Part shown: positions 9,891 through 18,152 of the stretch, piece by piece
Layout of the letters: every line of letters begins with the position of its first letter
How positions within the stretch are numbered: position 1 is the stretch's first letter
NCBI RefSeq assembly: GCF_040364665.1
Contig: NZ_BAABWX010000001.1
Coordinates: forward strand, 992,001 to 1,056,000
Reading direction: 5' to 3'
Length of the DNA stretch: 64,000 nucleotides
Source: Cognatishimia sp. WU-CL00825
GTDB taxonomy: Bacteria; Pseudomonadota; Alphaproteobacteria; Rhodobacterales; Rhodobacteraceae
Position numbers and translations under genes: made by a program
The notes under the pieces: model-generated
The model's database searches: none
The model's input: the letters and a program-made list of their open reading frames with translations, nothing else
Told to the model about the DNA's origin: nothing

Positions 9891-11072
9891 ATGAGCACAG
9901 TAATTCAATCCCCGACAGAGCCAGAGTTTGTCCAGAACCCCTATGCATTCTATGCAAAGGCGCGCGCCACAGGTTCTGTCCATTTTTGGCAGGATTACAA
10001 AATGCTGGCGGCATTTTCCCACGCCACGGTGTCTGTTTTGCTCAAAGATCGCCGGTTGGGGCGCGAAGTGCCCGTCGACCAAAAGATAGCACATGCGCCG
10101 CACACCGCCCCGTTTTATGCCATCGAAGCGCATTCCATGCTTGAACTCGAAGCCCCCCGTCACACCCGTTTACGCGGGCTGGTGATGCGCGCCTTCACTT
10201 CGCGACGCATTCAAACCCTGGGACCAGAGATCGAGGCACTCAGCCACCAATTGATTGACCAGTTTCCGTCCGAACCCTTTGATCTCTTGCCTAAATTTGC
10301 CACGCAGCTGCCAGTGATCATCATCGCGCGTTTGCTCGGCGTGCCGGAAATCATGTCTCAAAAGCTGCTGACTTGGTCCAATGCCATGGTTTCCATGTAT
10401 CAGGCTTCGCGCACCCACGACATAGAGGTTGCCGCGGCGCAGGCTTCGCAGGAGTTTGCGGATTTCATCCGGTCTTATGTCGATGAAAAACGCCAAAACC
10501 CCGGCGACGATCTGCTGACCGAATTGATTGCGGCCGAAGAAGATGGCGAAACGCTTTCGACTGACGAATTGATAGCCACCTGTATTCTTTTGCTAAATGC
10601 TGGCCACGAAGCCACCGTGCATACCCTCGGAAATGCAGTCAAAACCCTGCTTGAAACCCAGACAGATCCCAGCTGGATCACCGGCGAAAACAACGCCCAG
10701 ACCGTCGAAGAACTGATCCGCTTTGACCCGCCGCTGCATATGTTCACCCGCTATGCTTATGAAGAGGTCGAGGTTGGCCGGCATCTGCTCAAGCCAGGCG
10801 ACCAAATCGCGCTGCTGCTCGGGGCGGCCAATCATGATCCCGCCATGTGGGACGACCCGCATGTGTTCAATCCAAACCGTCCCATCAAAACCAACATGGC
10901 CTTTGGGGCTGGACGCCATTTCTGCATCGGCGCACCGCTGGCCCGACTTGAAATGCAAATTGCGCTCAAAGTGCTGTTTGAACGCTGCCCCAACCTTAAA
11001 ATCACCCAAGCGCCATCCTATGCCAACAAATACCATTTTCATGGGCTGGAACGGCTGATGGTCAGAGCTTAA
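9891..11072 (+). CDS. Cytochrome P450
   Basis: 393 residues, a typical soluble bacterial P450 of the CYP107/CYP101-like class. It has the I-helix oxygen-activating motif LNAGHEATVHTLG (about 233-245), ELIR as the ExxR element (about 272), and the haem loop FGAGRHFCIGAPLARLE with the thiolate ligand Cys345. Start at the ATG at 9891; an ATG at 9870 has no ribosome site. No ferredoxin or ferredoxin reductase gene is adjacent, so electrons must come from elsewhere, possibly the FNR encoded at 21439. A decayed copy of its 3' end lies at about 14100-14216. Substrate unknown. Confidence 0.95.
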   Translation: MSTVIQSPTEPEFVQNPYAFYAKARATGSVHFWQDYKMLAAFSHATVSVLLKDRRLGREVPVDQKIAHAPHTAPFYAIEAHSMLELEAPRHTRLRGLVMRAFTSRRIQTLGPEIEALSHQLIDQFPSEPFDLLPKFATQLPVIIIARLLGVPEIMSQKLLTWSNAMVSMYQASRTHDIEVAAAQASQEFADFIRSYVDEKRQNPGDDLLTELIAAEEDGETLSTDELIATCILLLNAGHEATVHTLGNAVKTLLETQTDPSWITGENNAQTVEELIRFDPPLHMFTRYAYEEVEVGRHLLKPGDQIALLLGAANHDPAMWDDPHVFNPNRPIKTNMAFGAGRHFCIGAPLARLEMQIALKVLFERCPNLKITQAPSYANKYHFHGLERLMVRA

Positions 11073-11370
11073 AATAGCTGATGGCATCGGGGGCCATGAA
11101 TGCTCGCCAAGTCTAGCTGCCAGCCCACCGGCGCAAGTGCGCCTTCTGCCAGAGAAGACAACAAGAATCCGTCAATTACGACAGTTGCGTGCAAAAAGAT
11201 CGCTTAGGGTCATCGACGACGCCATCGCAAAGACTTGCGCGTAGACTTGCTTGGCTCCCCAAACTGCTTTTGGGCCGCCATGAGCCATAACAGTGGTCCC
11301 GTTCCGTAGTCGCGCGTTTCTATGTCACCGGACCGCGTGACAACCCAACTGTGGTCAAGCGTTTTGGTAC
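11073..11370. other. Gene-free 298-base gap
   Basis: No open frame with a start and coding character is seen between the P450 gene and the GntR gene. No terminator hairpin is obvious. The stretch near 11311-11390 keeps a short open frame (RFYVTGPRDNPTVVKRFGTY) that could be the trace of an old gene, but it has no recognisable family and runs into the GntR 3' end. Confidence 0.4.
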
Positions 11371-12093
11371 CTATCCAGGGCGCTCAAAATAGTTTGCGTT
11401 TGTTGCGGTGATCCGAGCGATCGTATCATCAAGCCGCGACAGGTGTTTCAAACCCACTTCAATGGCTCCGTCCGCATTGTGTGCTGTGATGGCCTCTGCA
11501 ATGTCGCGATGATCATCGATCAAGACGGGCATGCGTTGCTCTTTGTCCATTCCCAACATGCAAAGCCGGTCTACCTTGGCTTTTTCTTCAAGTATGACGT
11601 CAAATGCATAGTCGGCCATCGCGATATCACACAGGGTCTTGTGGAAATTGTAATCCAGCTTACCAAATTGCTCGAAGTCCTTGGCCTCAGCTGCAGCCTC
11701 CTGCAAAATCAGCTCGGCATTCAATCGGGCCGCGCCCATCTTGTCGCAGTTGGCGGCCGCACGGCGCAGAACTTCTGTTTCGATTGCAGCACGCACAAAG
11801 CGAGACTTTTCGATCTCTCGCATTGAAAACCGTTTCACCTCCGTCGCGCGCTGCGGACGTATCAACAATAGATCAAGATTGGCCAAGCGACTAAAGGCAT
11901 CACGCACTGGCTGGCGAGACACTCCAAATTCCTTGGCAATTTCGGCCTCTGATATTTTATCGCCCGGCTTGAGTCCCAAGGTGACGATCTGTTCATGCAA
12001 GTAATCAAACACATCATCTACGCTGGTACGACGTTCACTTTGAGCAATTTGAGGTGCCATGAGTTCAACTCCTTCCGAACTTTGACTTTCCAT
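11371..12093 (-). CDS. GntR-family regulator, FCD (FadR) subfamily
   Basis: 240 residues. The winged helix-turn-helix spans about 20-90 and reads KISEAEIAKEFGVSRQPVRDAF, the GntR signature. The all-helical FCD ligand domain follows, with the metal/acid-binding pattern in DYNFHKTLCDIA, DDHRDIAEAI and LKHLSRLDDT. FCD regulators usually sense small carboxylates or sugar acids and repress the adjacent catabolic genes. An ATG at 12060 is an alternative start. Three ATACCAG elements lie just upstream, consistent with autoregulation and control of the genes on the other strand (cupin and dehydrogenase). Confidence 0.93.
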   Translation of the reverse strand: MESQSSEGVELMAPQIAQSERRTSVDDVFDYLHEQIVTLGLKPGDKISEAEIAKEFGVSRQPVRDAFSRLANLDLLLIRPQRATEVKRFSMREIEKSRFVRAAIETEVLRRAAANCDKMGAARLNAELILQEAAAEAKDFEQFGKLDYNFHKTLCDIAMADYAFDVILEEKAKVDRLCMLGMDKEQRMPVLIDDHRDIAEAITAHNADGAIEVGLKHLSRLDDTIARITATNANYFERPG

Positions 12094-12111
12094 AGTTCTA
12101 TCAAAGAAGAA

Positions 12112-12158
12112 ACTAGTATACCAGACTGGTATTTTGAACAGTCGACTAGTATACCAGA
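12112..12158. promoter_or_regulatory. Predicted GntR operator cluster
   Basis: ATACCAG-A-CTGGTAT at 12118-12132 is a perfect inverted repeat. A second direct copy of the 14-base unit ACTAGTATACCAGA occurs at 12112-12125 and 12145-12158. ATACCAG therefore appears three times, twice forward and once inverted. FadR-type GntR proteins typically bind TGGT/ACCA half-sites, and this cluster starts 19 bases upstream of the GntR start codon. The coupling to this regulator is inferred. Confidence 0.7.
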
Positions 12159-12560
12159 TAATGAAAAACGATTCGGTTTGTGCTGAGCGGCCCGTTCAGG
12201 CCGTTCCAATAGGAAGGGAATTTATCTGGAGTAATCTTAGCGGCATCGTGAAGTCATACGACGCGGTGCAGGTGGTCCACGGGATCGATCTGACGGTGTC
12301 AGAAACAGAATGCGTCGTCCCAATTGGCCTGTCTTCGCTGGCGAGGCCACTGCCGCCTACCAAAGCCTGTCACCAGAAATGACCCGCGCAGAAGGCGAGA
12401 TCTATTTCGCCCGCAATTCCTATTTTGCCAACGCAGACAAGCTGAATGCTCAAAACGGTTTTTTTTAGCGTCATGGACGATAGGGGCTACGACGCAGATC
12501 TCTAACCCACTGATGCCGATGAAAACCCCTTCAAGGTGGTCATGAACAAACTTGCTAACA
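12139..12560 (+). pseudogene. Remnant of an ABC-transporter ATPase gene and following debris
   Basis: The frame at about 12227-12320 reads LSGIVKSYDAVQVVHGIDLT, which matches the N-terminal strands of sugar-type (UgpC/MalK-like) ABC ATPases. The Walker A loop that should follow is missing: CVVPIGLSS breaks off into unrelated sequence. Downstream, 12330-12470 shows an open frame (EGEIYFARNSYFANADKLNA) with no start, then stops. A further piece, ENPFKVVMNKLAN, occurs at 12517-12560. None has a proper start or length. I read this as a deleted transport gene between the regulator and the cupin gene. The family of the downstream pieces was not recognised. Confidence 0.55.
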
Positions 12561-12583
12561 CCTAGCTCAACGGAGACACTAAA

Positions 12584-12916
12584 ATGACTGTTAAAAACAT
12601 GTTCCCCAGACAAGAGAATGTTCTGTTTGATGCGGGCGGTGGGCTAACCCGCAAGGTGGGTGCCTTCAATGACAACCTTATGATCGTCGAAGTGCATTTT
12701 GAAACGGGCACGGTGGCCGCACGTCACCACCATGTCCATGAGCAGATCACTTACGTTATTTCAGGAAAGTTTGAGTTCACGGTTGGCGACAAGACCTTCA
12801 TCGTGACCGCCGGAGACTCGCTCTACAAACAACCCAATATCGAACACGGTGCGACTTGTCTTGAAGCCGGCACACTCCTGGATGTCTTTACGCCACATCG
12901 TGAAGACTTCCTCTGA
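12584..12916 (+). CDS. Small cupin protein, KdgF-like
   Basis: 110 residues forming a single cupin barrel. The metal-binding motif is ARHHHVHEQITYVISGKFEF (His48-His52 cluster and Gln54), with the partner histidine His88 in PNIEHGA. This pattern is that of KdgF, which linearises 4,5-unsaturated uronates from pectin or alginate; other small cupins share it, so the reaction is inferred. Start at the ATG at 12584 after CGGAGACAC. The dehydrogenase gene follows 39 bases later on the same strand, and the GntR regulator is divergent, so this looks like a sugar-acid catabolic unit that has lost its transporter. Confidence 0.82.
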   Translation: MTVKNMFPRQENVLFDAGGGLTRKVGAFNDNLMIVEVHFETGTVAARHHHVHEQITYVISGKFEFTVGDKTFIVTAGDSLYKQPNIEHGATCLEAGTLLDVFTPHREDFL

Positions 12917-12955
12917 TCCTGCAACAAGCGCAACAATACCAACGGAGTTAACATC

Positions 12956-13837
12956 ATGATCAAACCCATCATCGGATTCATCGGTATTGGCCTAATGGGG
13001 GGCAATATGGTTGAAAACCTCCAGAAACGCGGGTTCGAACTGGTGGTCTTGGACCGCGCTTCAGACAAGGTCGCGACAATACTTGCACGTGGCAACGCGC
13101 AAAGGGCAGCCTCGCCAAAGGAATTGGCCAAAAAGAGCGATATTATCATGCTCTGCCTTACGACCTCTGAGGTCGTCGAGAAAACTGTATATGGGGACGA
13201 TGGAATACTCGCTGGCATCAAGCAAGGCGCCGTGCTGATCGACTTTGGCACCTCGATCCCGGCCTCAACCCGCAAGATTGGTGCGGACCTTGCTGCAAAA
13301 GGCGCAGGCATGGTGGATGCGCCGCTCGGCCGAACACCGGCGCACGCCAAAGATGGCCTTCTCAACATCATGGCTGCGGGCGACAAACAGACTTTCGACA
13401 AGGTCAAGCCGGTGCTTGATGAACAGGGAGAGAATGTTTTTTATCTCGGTGCACTTGGCGCGGGTCATGTGACCAAACTGATCAACAACTTCATGGGCAT
13501 GACCACCGTCTGCACAATGAGCCAGGCCTTTGCCATCGCTGATCGCGCGGGTGTCGATCGCCAGCAGCTATTTGACATCATGGCAGCGGGCCCATCCAAC
13601 TCGCCGTTCATGGGTTTCTGTAAGAGCTACGCCGTGGACGGTGTCAGCGATTTGGGGTTTTCGATCAACAATGCCAGCAAGGATTTGGGTTATTTCCTTA
13701 AAATGGCCAAAGACATGGGCACTCGCGCCGAGATAGCAGAAGGCGCGTCTCACAATCTTCAGGCCGCTGTGGACGCAGGTATAGGAGACAGCAACGTTCC
13801 AGAAATCGTCGACTATTTCATGAATCTCAACAGTTAG
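12956..13837 (+). CDS. Beta-hydroxyacid dehydrogenase (HIBADH/GarR/YihU family)
   Basis: 293 residues. The Rossmann motif is GFIGIGLMGGNM (7-18) and the catalytic lysine is Lys174 in HVTKLINNFMG. Most HIBADH and tartronate-semialdehyde reductases have DAPVSGG in the substrate loop; here it is DAPLGRTPAHAKDG, placing Arg126 in a GRT motif. That motif is recalled from the sulfolactaldehyde reductase YihU, where the arginine contacts the sulfonate. The likely reaction is NAD(H)-linked reduction of a C3 semialdehyde; whether the acid group is sulfonate or carboxylate is open. It is the last gene of the cupin unit, with no terminator seen. Confidence 0.85.
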   Translation: MIKPIIGFIGIGLMGGNMVENLQKRGFELVVLDRASDKVATILARGNAQRAASPKELAKKSDIIMLCLTTSEVVEKTVYGDDGILAGIKQGAVLIDFGTSIPASTRKIGADLAAKGAGMVDAPLGRTPAHAKDGLLNIMAAGDKQTFDKVKPVLDEQGENVFYLGALGAGHVTKLINNFMGMTTVCTMSQAFAIADRAGVDRQQLFDIMAAGPSNSPFMGFCKSYAVDGVSDLGFSINNASKDLGYFLKMAKDMGTRAEIAEGASHNLQAAVDAGIGDSNVPEIVDYFMNLNS

Positions 13838-14086
13838 GCCGAAAAGCCAAGAAAACCGCCATTGCCATCGACCGGTCGCCAGAAACCTTATTTCACTAGT
13901 CCAGACTTGCACGGCGAGCATGGTAAGCCAGCTGATAAACGTGGATTTCTGAACGCTTATATACAGAGCACCCCGCAATTGAACGGCAATGTCGGTACCA
14001 TGAATGGTCCGGCCAATACCTTTGAATAATATTCCTGCTCCCCCAGGCACCTATCCAATTGACGCCTTCCGCAAACCCGACGACCT

Positions 14087-14216
14087 GCAACGCACCACAG
14101 CCGAGGAAGGCCAATCGCGCCCAAAGCGCTGTTTGCCCCTGCCCCAAGCTCAAATTCGCCAAAGCCCCAACAAATACCATTTTCATGGGCCGGATCATTT
14201 GATGGTTAGAGCCTAG
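14087..14216 (+). pseudogene. Decayed 3' fragment of a cytochrome P450 gene
   Basis: The end of this stretch (NKYHFHG..HLMVRA, 14169-14213) matches the last 15 codons of the intact P450 at 9891-11072 almost exactly, including the DNA block AACAAATACCATTTTCATGG. Upstream the match continues in shifted frames (KALF, then CPKLKFAKAP for CPNLKITQAP), so the copy has several indels and no start. Similarity is recognisable back to about 14087. It is a diverged relic, not a recent exact duplication. It marks the right side of the GntR segment. The rest of the gap (13838-14086) shows no supportable gene. Confidence 0.75.
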
Positions 14217-14305
14217 AATAAGTGGTGACAATGCTCGCTTCGCAGGACGAAGTAAGCTTTCGCAGCGGTTGCACGAATGTCGGCTGTGCAATGAAGTAAA
14301 AGTAG

Positions 14306-15058
14306 TCAAGACCGGAGACTGGCGCGAAATTCGGTAGGTGTCATCTGCATTTTTTGCCTGAAGGCGGAATTGAAGCCCGATAACGATCCGTAACCCACGC
14401 AAAGTGCGATCTGCGTTATCTGCGTGTCCGTCGTCGACAGGGCTTCGACGGCGTTCATAATGCGGATATGGCGTAGAACTTCTCGCCATGTCATGCCCAT
14501 TTCGCTGGCAAAACGACGCGCCAACGCGCGTGGCGATTGGTTGGACATCACTGCAATTTCTTCAAAGCTCAGATCTGTATGAGCCATGCTTTCGGTGAGT
14601 TGCATCGCCTTCACAAGTTGGGGCGAAATCGGTGATGGTAAAACGCATTTGCTTGGTACCAAAGCCAACTTTTGCACCACGTCTGCAAGCGTTCCGAAAA
14701 TGCGTTCGGCAAACGGGGACAGCGGCCCAGCGTCACTTCCCCAATCCCGACATTCGCGGACCAGTTCCCGCGCGAGGGGGGACATTTCAAATACCGTCAA
14801 CACCCGTTGTGGCGTGGCCATGACCTTGGGTGAAAACAGGACGGATGCTGTAGTCAGTTTCGATAAGACGGTGATCGTGATCGGGTGGCCTGCACGGATC
14901 AACGCGGCGCGCGCAGGGGGCAACGTCCAACGCTGCCCATCCGCCTCTAAGCGAACTGCTCCCTCCAAAGCGTATAACAAATAGTGTCGATCCACCTCAA
15001 ATTCAAAAGGCTCAGCGGGTTCGAAACTTCGATGAAAACAATAGACGTCCGGTTGCAT
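14306..15058 (-). CDS. AraC-family transcriptional regulator
   Basis: 250 residues: an N-terminal cupin-like sensory half (HYLLYALEGAVRLEADGQRW) and the C-terminal AraC double helix-turn-helix from about residue 150. The latter includes LSFEEIAVMSNQSPRALARR and the second helix CVGYGSLSGFNSAFRQKMQMTPTEFR. The gene begins nine bases after the monooxygenase stop codon, so it is the last gene of a three-gene operon. It probably regulates that operon in response to a small molecule; the ligand is unknown. Confidence 0.93.
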   Translation of the reverse strand: MQPDVYCFHRSFEPAEPFEFEVDRHYLLYALEGAVRLEADGQRWTLPPARAALIRAGHPITITVLSKLTTASVLFSPKVMATPQRVLTVFEMSPLARELVRECRDWGSDAGPLSPFAERIFGTLADVVQKLALVPSKCVLPSPISPQLVKAMQLTESMAHTDLSFEEIAVMSNQSPRALARRFASEMGMTWREVLRHIRIMNAVEALSTTDTQITQIALCVGYGSLSGFNSAFRQKMQMTPTEFRASLRS

Positions 15059-15067
15059 ATGTCTTGT

Positions 15068-15364
15068 TTAGTTTTGGCTTACTGTCGCGTCAAATCGCTT
15101 ACTGACGGGGGGAGATATCATGATAGGGCGCAAAGTTTCACCGATGGACGCGAAACTGTCCGATGCAATATAGGCTGCAAACGCATCAGAGCTGGCCCAT
15201 TCATGCAGGACACCTACATTCTGCTGGTTAGTTGCATCAAGGAAAGGAATAAAGGCGATACATCCGTCCATCGCACGAACGACGGAAACCTCATGTTTCA
15301 GTGTTTTTATTGCGAGCGTCCTGTTTTCAGGTGCTACCGAAAAGATTACATGCGCGATGAGCAT
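15068..15364 (-). CDS. ABM-domain monooxygenase-like protein
   Basis: 98 residues with the ferredoxin-like ABM fold: an opening strand AHVIFSVAPENRTLAIKTL, a central helix, VGVLHEWASSDAFAAYIASD matching the typical ExWxsxxAfxxHxxS region, and a C-terminal strand. Such proteins include cofactor-free quinol monooxygenases (YgiN) and many uncharacterised dimers. It sits between a methyltransferase and an AraC regulator. The substrate could be a quinol or aromatic compound, but nothing in the sequence specifies it. Confidence 0.78.
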   Translation of the reverse strand: MLIAHVIFSVAPENRTLAIKTLKHEVSVVRAMDGCIAFIPFLDATNQQNVGVLHEWASSDAFAAYIASDSFASIGETLRPIMISPPVSKRFDATVSQN

Positions 15365-15382
15365 TAAGCTGCCTTTCTGTGA

Positions 15383-15979
15383 TTAGGGTTTTGAAAAGAT
15401 ATAGCCGTGACTGGTCCGGCTCGGTGGGCCAGTCAGAAAATTGTGTACGCGCACTTTGGTCAGGCCAACGTCCTGCGCCATTTTACAAATGGTTTCAGGC
15501 CGAAACCAACGATGTCGAAATCGAAGCCAAATCATCCAATTGCACCAATGCGGCTTGGATACTGTTAGATATAGGTGCCCACCTGATGACAATTGATCAG
15601 CAAACCTTTGCATAACGCCTGACGGAGCATCAAAAAGTTCCAGCACATGAGATGCAAGGATCGCATCAAATTTTTGATGCCTGGGAAAGTCCTCAAACGT
15701 CGAATGCACGATCTGTGGGTTAAGCCCTCGGTGCACAAATTTTTCCTGGGCCCGCGCAAGCATCGCACTTGAAGGGTCAAGGAGTGTTATGTCTTTGCTA
15801 CCTCCGGCATCGATCCACGAAAATGCGAATGTTCCTGTGCCGGTTCCCACATCCAAAACCGTTCCTGATCCCAAGGCGGAATTTGCCAAGAAATCAGAAT
15901 AGGCGCCTACATAGCCAAGACGAAGGGCTTTCTTGCTCCAATGAGGAGCGACCTTTTCATATACGGTGAGTGTTCTCAT
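15383..15979 (-). CDS. Class I SAM-dependent methyltransferase
   Basis: 198 residues with a canonical motif I, GTVLDVGTGTGTFAFSW (about 39-55), the acidic strand-2 end TLLDPSSAML, motif III-like KFDAILASHVLELF, and SGGHLYLTVSKP. It resembles the UbiE/Methyltransf_11 group. It is the first gene of the operon ending in the AraC regulator, 18 bases before the ABM gene. Together they could modify a small aromatic or quinone molecule, but this is only inference from context. Confidence 0.88.
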   Translation of the reverse strand: MRTLTVYEKVAPHWSKKALRLGYVGAYSDFLANSALGSGTVLDVGTGTGTFAFSWIDAGGSKDITLLDPSSAMLARAQEKFVHRGLNPQIVHSTFEDFPRHQKFDAILASHVLELFDAPSGVMQRFADQLSSGGHLYLTVSKPHWCNWMIWLRFRHRWFRPETICKMAQDVGLTKVRVHNFLTGPPSRTSHGYIFSKP

Positions 15980-16139
15980 GCCCCTGATTTAGACAATCCG
16001 GCGCCCGCCTGCTCACGCGCAGATGCCAGATATTAACGTGAAACGGCCAAGAACACTTTCGCCGTCATAGCGGCAAAGCCGATTTTGACACTACCTGCGA
16101 CATCTAGAACTTTGGACTCCAAGCACTCATTGGCCCCAG

Positions 16140-16613
16140 CTACTCTGGTTGCACCAACGGCAGCAAGGTCGTCGATTTAATCTCTTCCATCGATAAGAGC
16201 GCGGTCACGTTATGCACCCGCACTTCGGTGATCAGCGCTTGATAGAATTTGTCATAGGCGCGCGCGTTTGCGACCCGCACTTTCAAGATGTAATCAATGT
16301 CCCCCGCCAGTCGGTGCGCCTCTTGTACTTCGGGGCGATCTTGCAGGGCCTGCAAAAAGCGCGCCTGCCAATCGGACTCGTGTTCGCTGGTGCGGATCAG
16401 CACAAAGAAACAGGCCTCAAAACCTAGGGCTTCGGCGTCCAGCAAAGCCGTTGTTTGCTTGATGATCCCGCCCTCGCGCAGCTTGCGAATGCGATTCCAA
16501 ACTGGAGTCTTAGAAGAGCTCACCCGGCGGGCAATTTCGTCCAAAGACAGGGATGCATCCCGCTGCAGCTCATCAAGGATTTTCCGATCCATATCATCTA
16601 TCCGCAACGTCAT
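16140..16613 (-). CDS. Lrp/AsnC-family transcriptional regulator
   Basis: 157 residues. The N-terminal helix-turn-helix reads LSLDEIARRVSSSKTPVWNR, followed by the RAM effector domain (AEALGFEACFFVLIRTSEHE through DYILKVRVANARAYDKFYQA). Proteins of this family assemble into octamers and respond to amino acids. It is divergent from the sulfate assimilation operon, with 143 bases between the start codons. That position makes it a candidate regulator of cysteine or sulfate genes, but no operator could be pointed out by eye. Confidence 0.94.
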   Translation of the reverse strand: MTLRIDDMDRKILDELQRDASLSLDEIARRVSSSKTPVWNRIRKLREGGIIKQTTALLDAEALGFEACFFVLIRTSEHESDWQARFLQALQDRPEVQEAHRLAGDIDYILKVRVANARAYDKFYQALITEVRVHNVTALLSMEEIKSTTLLPLVQPE

Positions 16614-16756
16614 TCCATTTTCCCCATTGATTTAGAACATTCAACCCGAACAGGCGACCCAGAGAAACTTTTGTTTCTATTTATCTGGATATCTAGCCAA
16701 GATACGGAACAATTTCCTATATTGCACTAGAAGTCAAACAGCAAAGGCTCGGCCCG

Positions 16757-18151
16757 ATGAAACATTTTCCCGTCTTTTTGTCCATCAAAGGACAGCGCAT
16801 CGTCGTTTCCGGCGGTGGTGAGGCGGCTGTGGCCAAACTGCGTTTGCTGCTCAAAACAGAAGCATCGCTTGATGTGTATGCCCCTGACGCCTCACAAGAT
16901 ATCCAGACCTGGGCCACAGATAACCGCCTGACTTGGCACCCTCGTGCCTTGGCACAGGGGGATGTTGACGGCGCCGCCCTCTTTTATGCGGCGGACGAAG
17001 ATCAAACAGAGGACGCCCGCACGTCTTCCCTGGCACGTGACGCGGGCGTTCTCGTAAATATCGTTGATAACCTTCACGACAGCCAATTCATCACCCCGGC
17101 CATTGTCGACCGTGATCCGGTCACCGTCGCCATCGGCACCGAAGGCGCAGCGCCGGTTCTGGCCCGCGCCATCAAAGCTGACCTCGAAGAGCGCCTGTCG
17201 CCAAATCTTGGCATGCTCGCCCGCGTTGGCAAAACTTTCCGCAAAGCCGCCGAGGCTTTGCCTTGGGGCCGTGCGCGTCGTGATTTTTGGGCAGATTACT
17301 ACTTCAAATCCGGCCCCCGCGTCGAAACCAAAGGCGAAATCGCTGCAGAGCAAGCGCTTGATGAATTGCTGTTCGCGCATCTGGCCGCTGAAAAACAATC
17401 TGGCCACGTGGCCTTTGTTGGCGCAGGTCCCGGTGATCCCGAATTGCTGACACTCAAGGCCCGCAAGGCGCTTGATACCGCAGATGTCGTCATCTACGAC
17501 CGTCTTGTTGCGCCCGAAATTCTGGAACTGGCCCGCCGCGAAGCCCAATTGATTGATGCGGGCAAAACCCCCTTTGGTCAGCAGACCCCACAAAACGCCA
17601 TCAACGATCTGATCGTCACCCACGCCCAAAAAGGCGCACTGGTTGTGCGGTTGAAATCCGGCGACCCAACTGTCTTTGGCCGCCTGGACGAAGAAATCGA
17701 AGCCTGCGACGCCCATGCTGTCACTTGGCATGTTGTGCCAGGTATCACCGCCGCCTCCGCCGCGGTTGCCTCGATTGGTCAAAGCCTGACCAAACGCGGC
17801 CGCAATTCCGGCGTGCGCTTTCTGACCGGCCATGACGTGGCAGGCTTTGCCGACCACGACTGGCGCGATCTGGTCAAACCCGGCGAAGTGGCCGCCATCT
17901 ATATGGGCAAAAAGGCCGCGCGCTTTATCCAAGGCCGCCTGATCATGCATGGCGCTGATGGCACAACCGCCGTCACTGTCATCGAAAACGCCTCGCGCCC
18001 CAATCAACGGGTTGTCGCAAGCACGCTTGCAACCCTGCCAGCCGATTTGGCCGACGCCGCACTTGATGGCCCGGCTCTGACATTTGTGGGCCTCACCCCA
18101 CGCGCAGCTTCGGCTGCCCTCACCAAATTCCAACAACAGGAGCAAGCCTGA
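16757..18151 (+). CDS. cysG: Siroheme synthase (bifunctional)
   Basis: Makes siroheme, the cofactor of sulfite reductase, from uroporphyrinogen III. The 464 residues contain the N-terminal precorrin-2 dehydrogenase/ferrochelatase module (IVVSGGGEAAVAKLRLLLK at 15-33) and, from about residue 215, the SAM-dependent uroporphyrinogen methyltransferase. The latter has VAFVGAGPGDPELLTLKA, VVRLKSGDPTVFGR and VVPGITAASAA. It heads the operon cysG-DUF2849-cysI-cysH-DUF934, with intergenic distances of one base or overlap, so cofactor and enzyme are made together. Confidence 0.97.
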   Translation: MKHFPVFLSIKGQRIVVSGGGEAAVAKLRLLLKTEASLDVYAPDASQDIQTWATDNRLTWHPRALAQGDVDGAALFYAADEDQTEDARTSSLARDAGVLVNIVDNLHDSQFITPAIVDRDPVTVAIGTEGAAPVLARAIKADLEERLSPNLGMLARVGKTFRKAAEALPWGRARRDFWADYYFKSGPRVETKGEIAAEQALDELLFAHLAAEKQSGHVAFVGAGPGDPELLTLKARKALDTADVVIYDRLVAPEILELARREAQLIDAGKTPFGQQTPQNAINDLIVTHAQKGALVVRLKSGDPTVFGRLDEEIEACDAHAVTWHVVPGITAASAAVASIGQSLTKRGRNSGVRFLTGHDVAGFADHDWRDLVKPGEVAAIYMGKKAARFIQGRLIMHGADGTTAVTVIENASRPNQRVVASTLATLPADLADAALDGPALTFVGLTPRAASAALTKFQQQEQA

Positions 18152-18152
18152 T

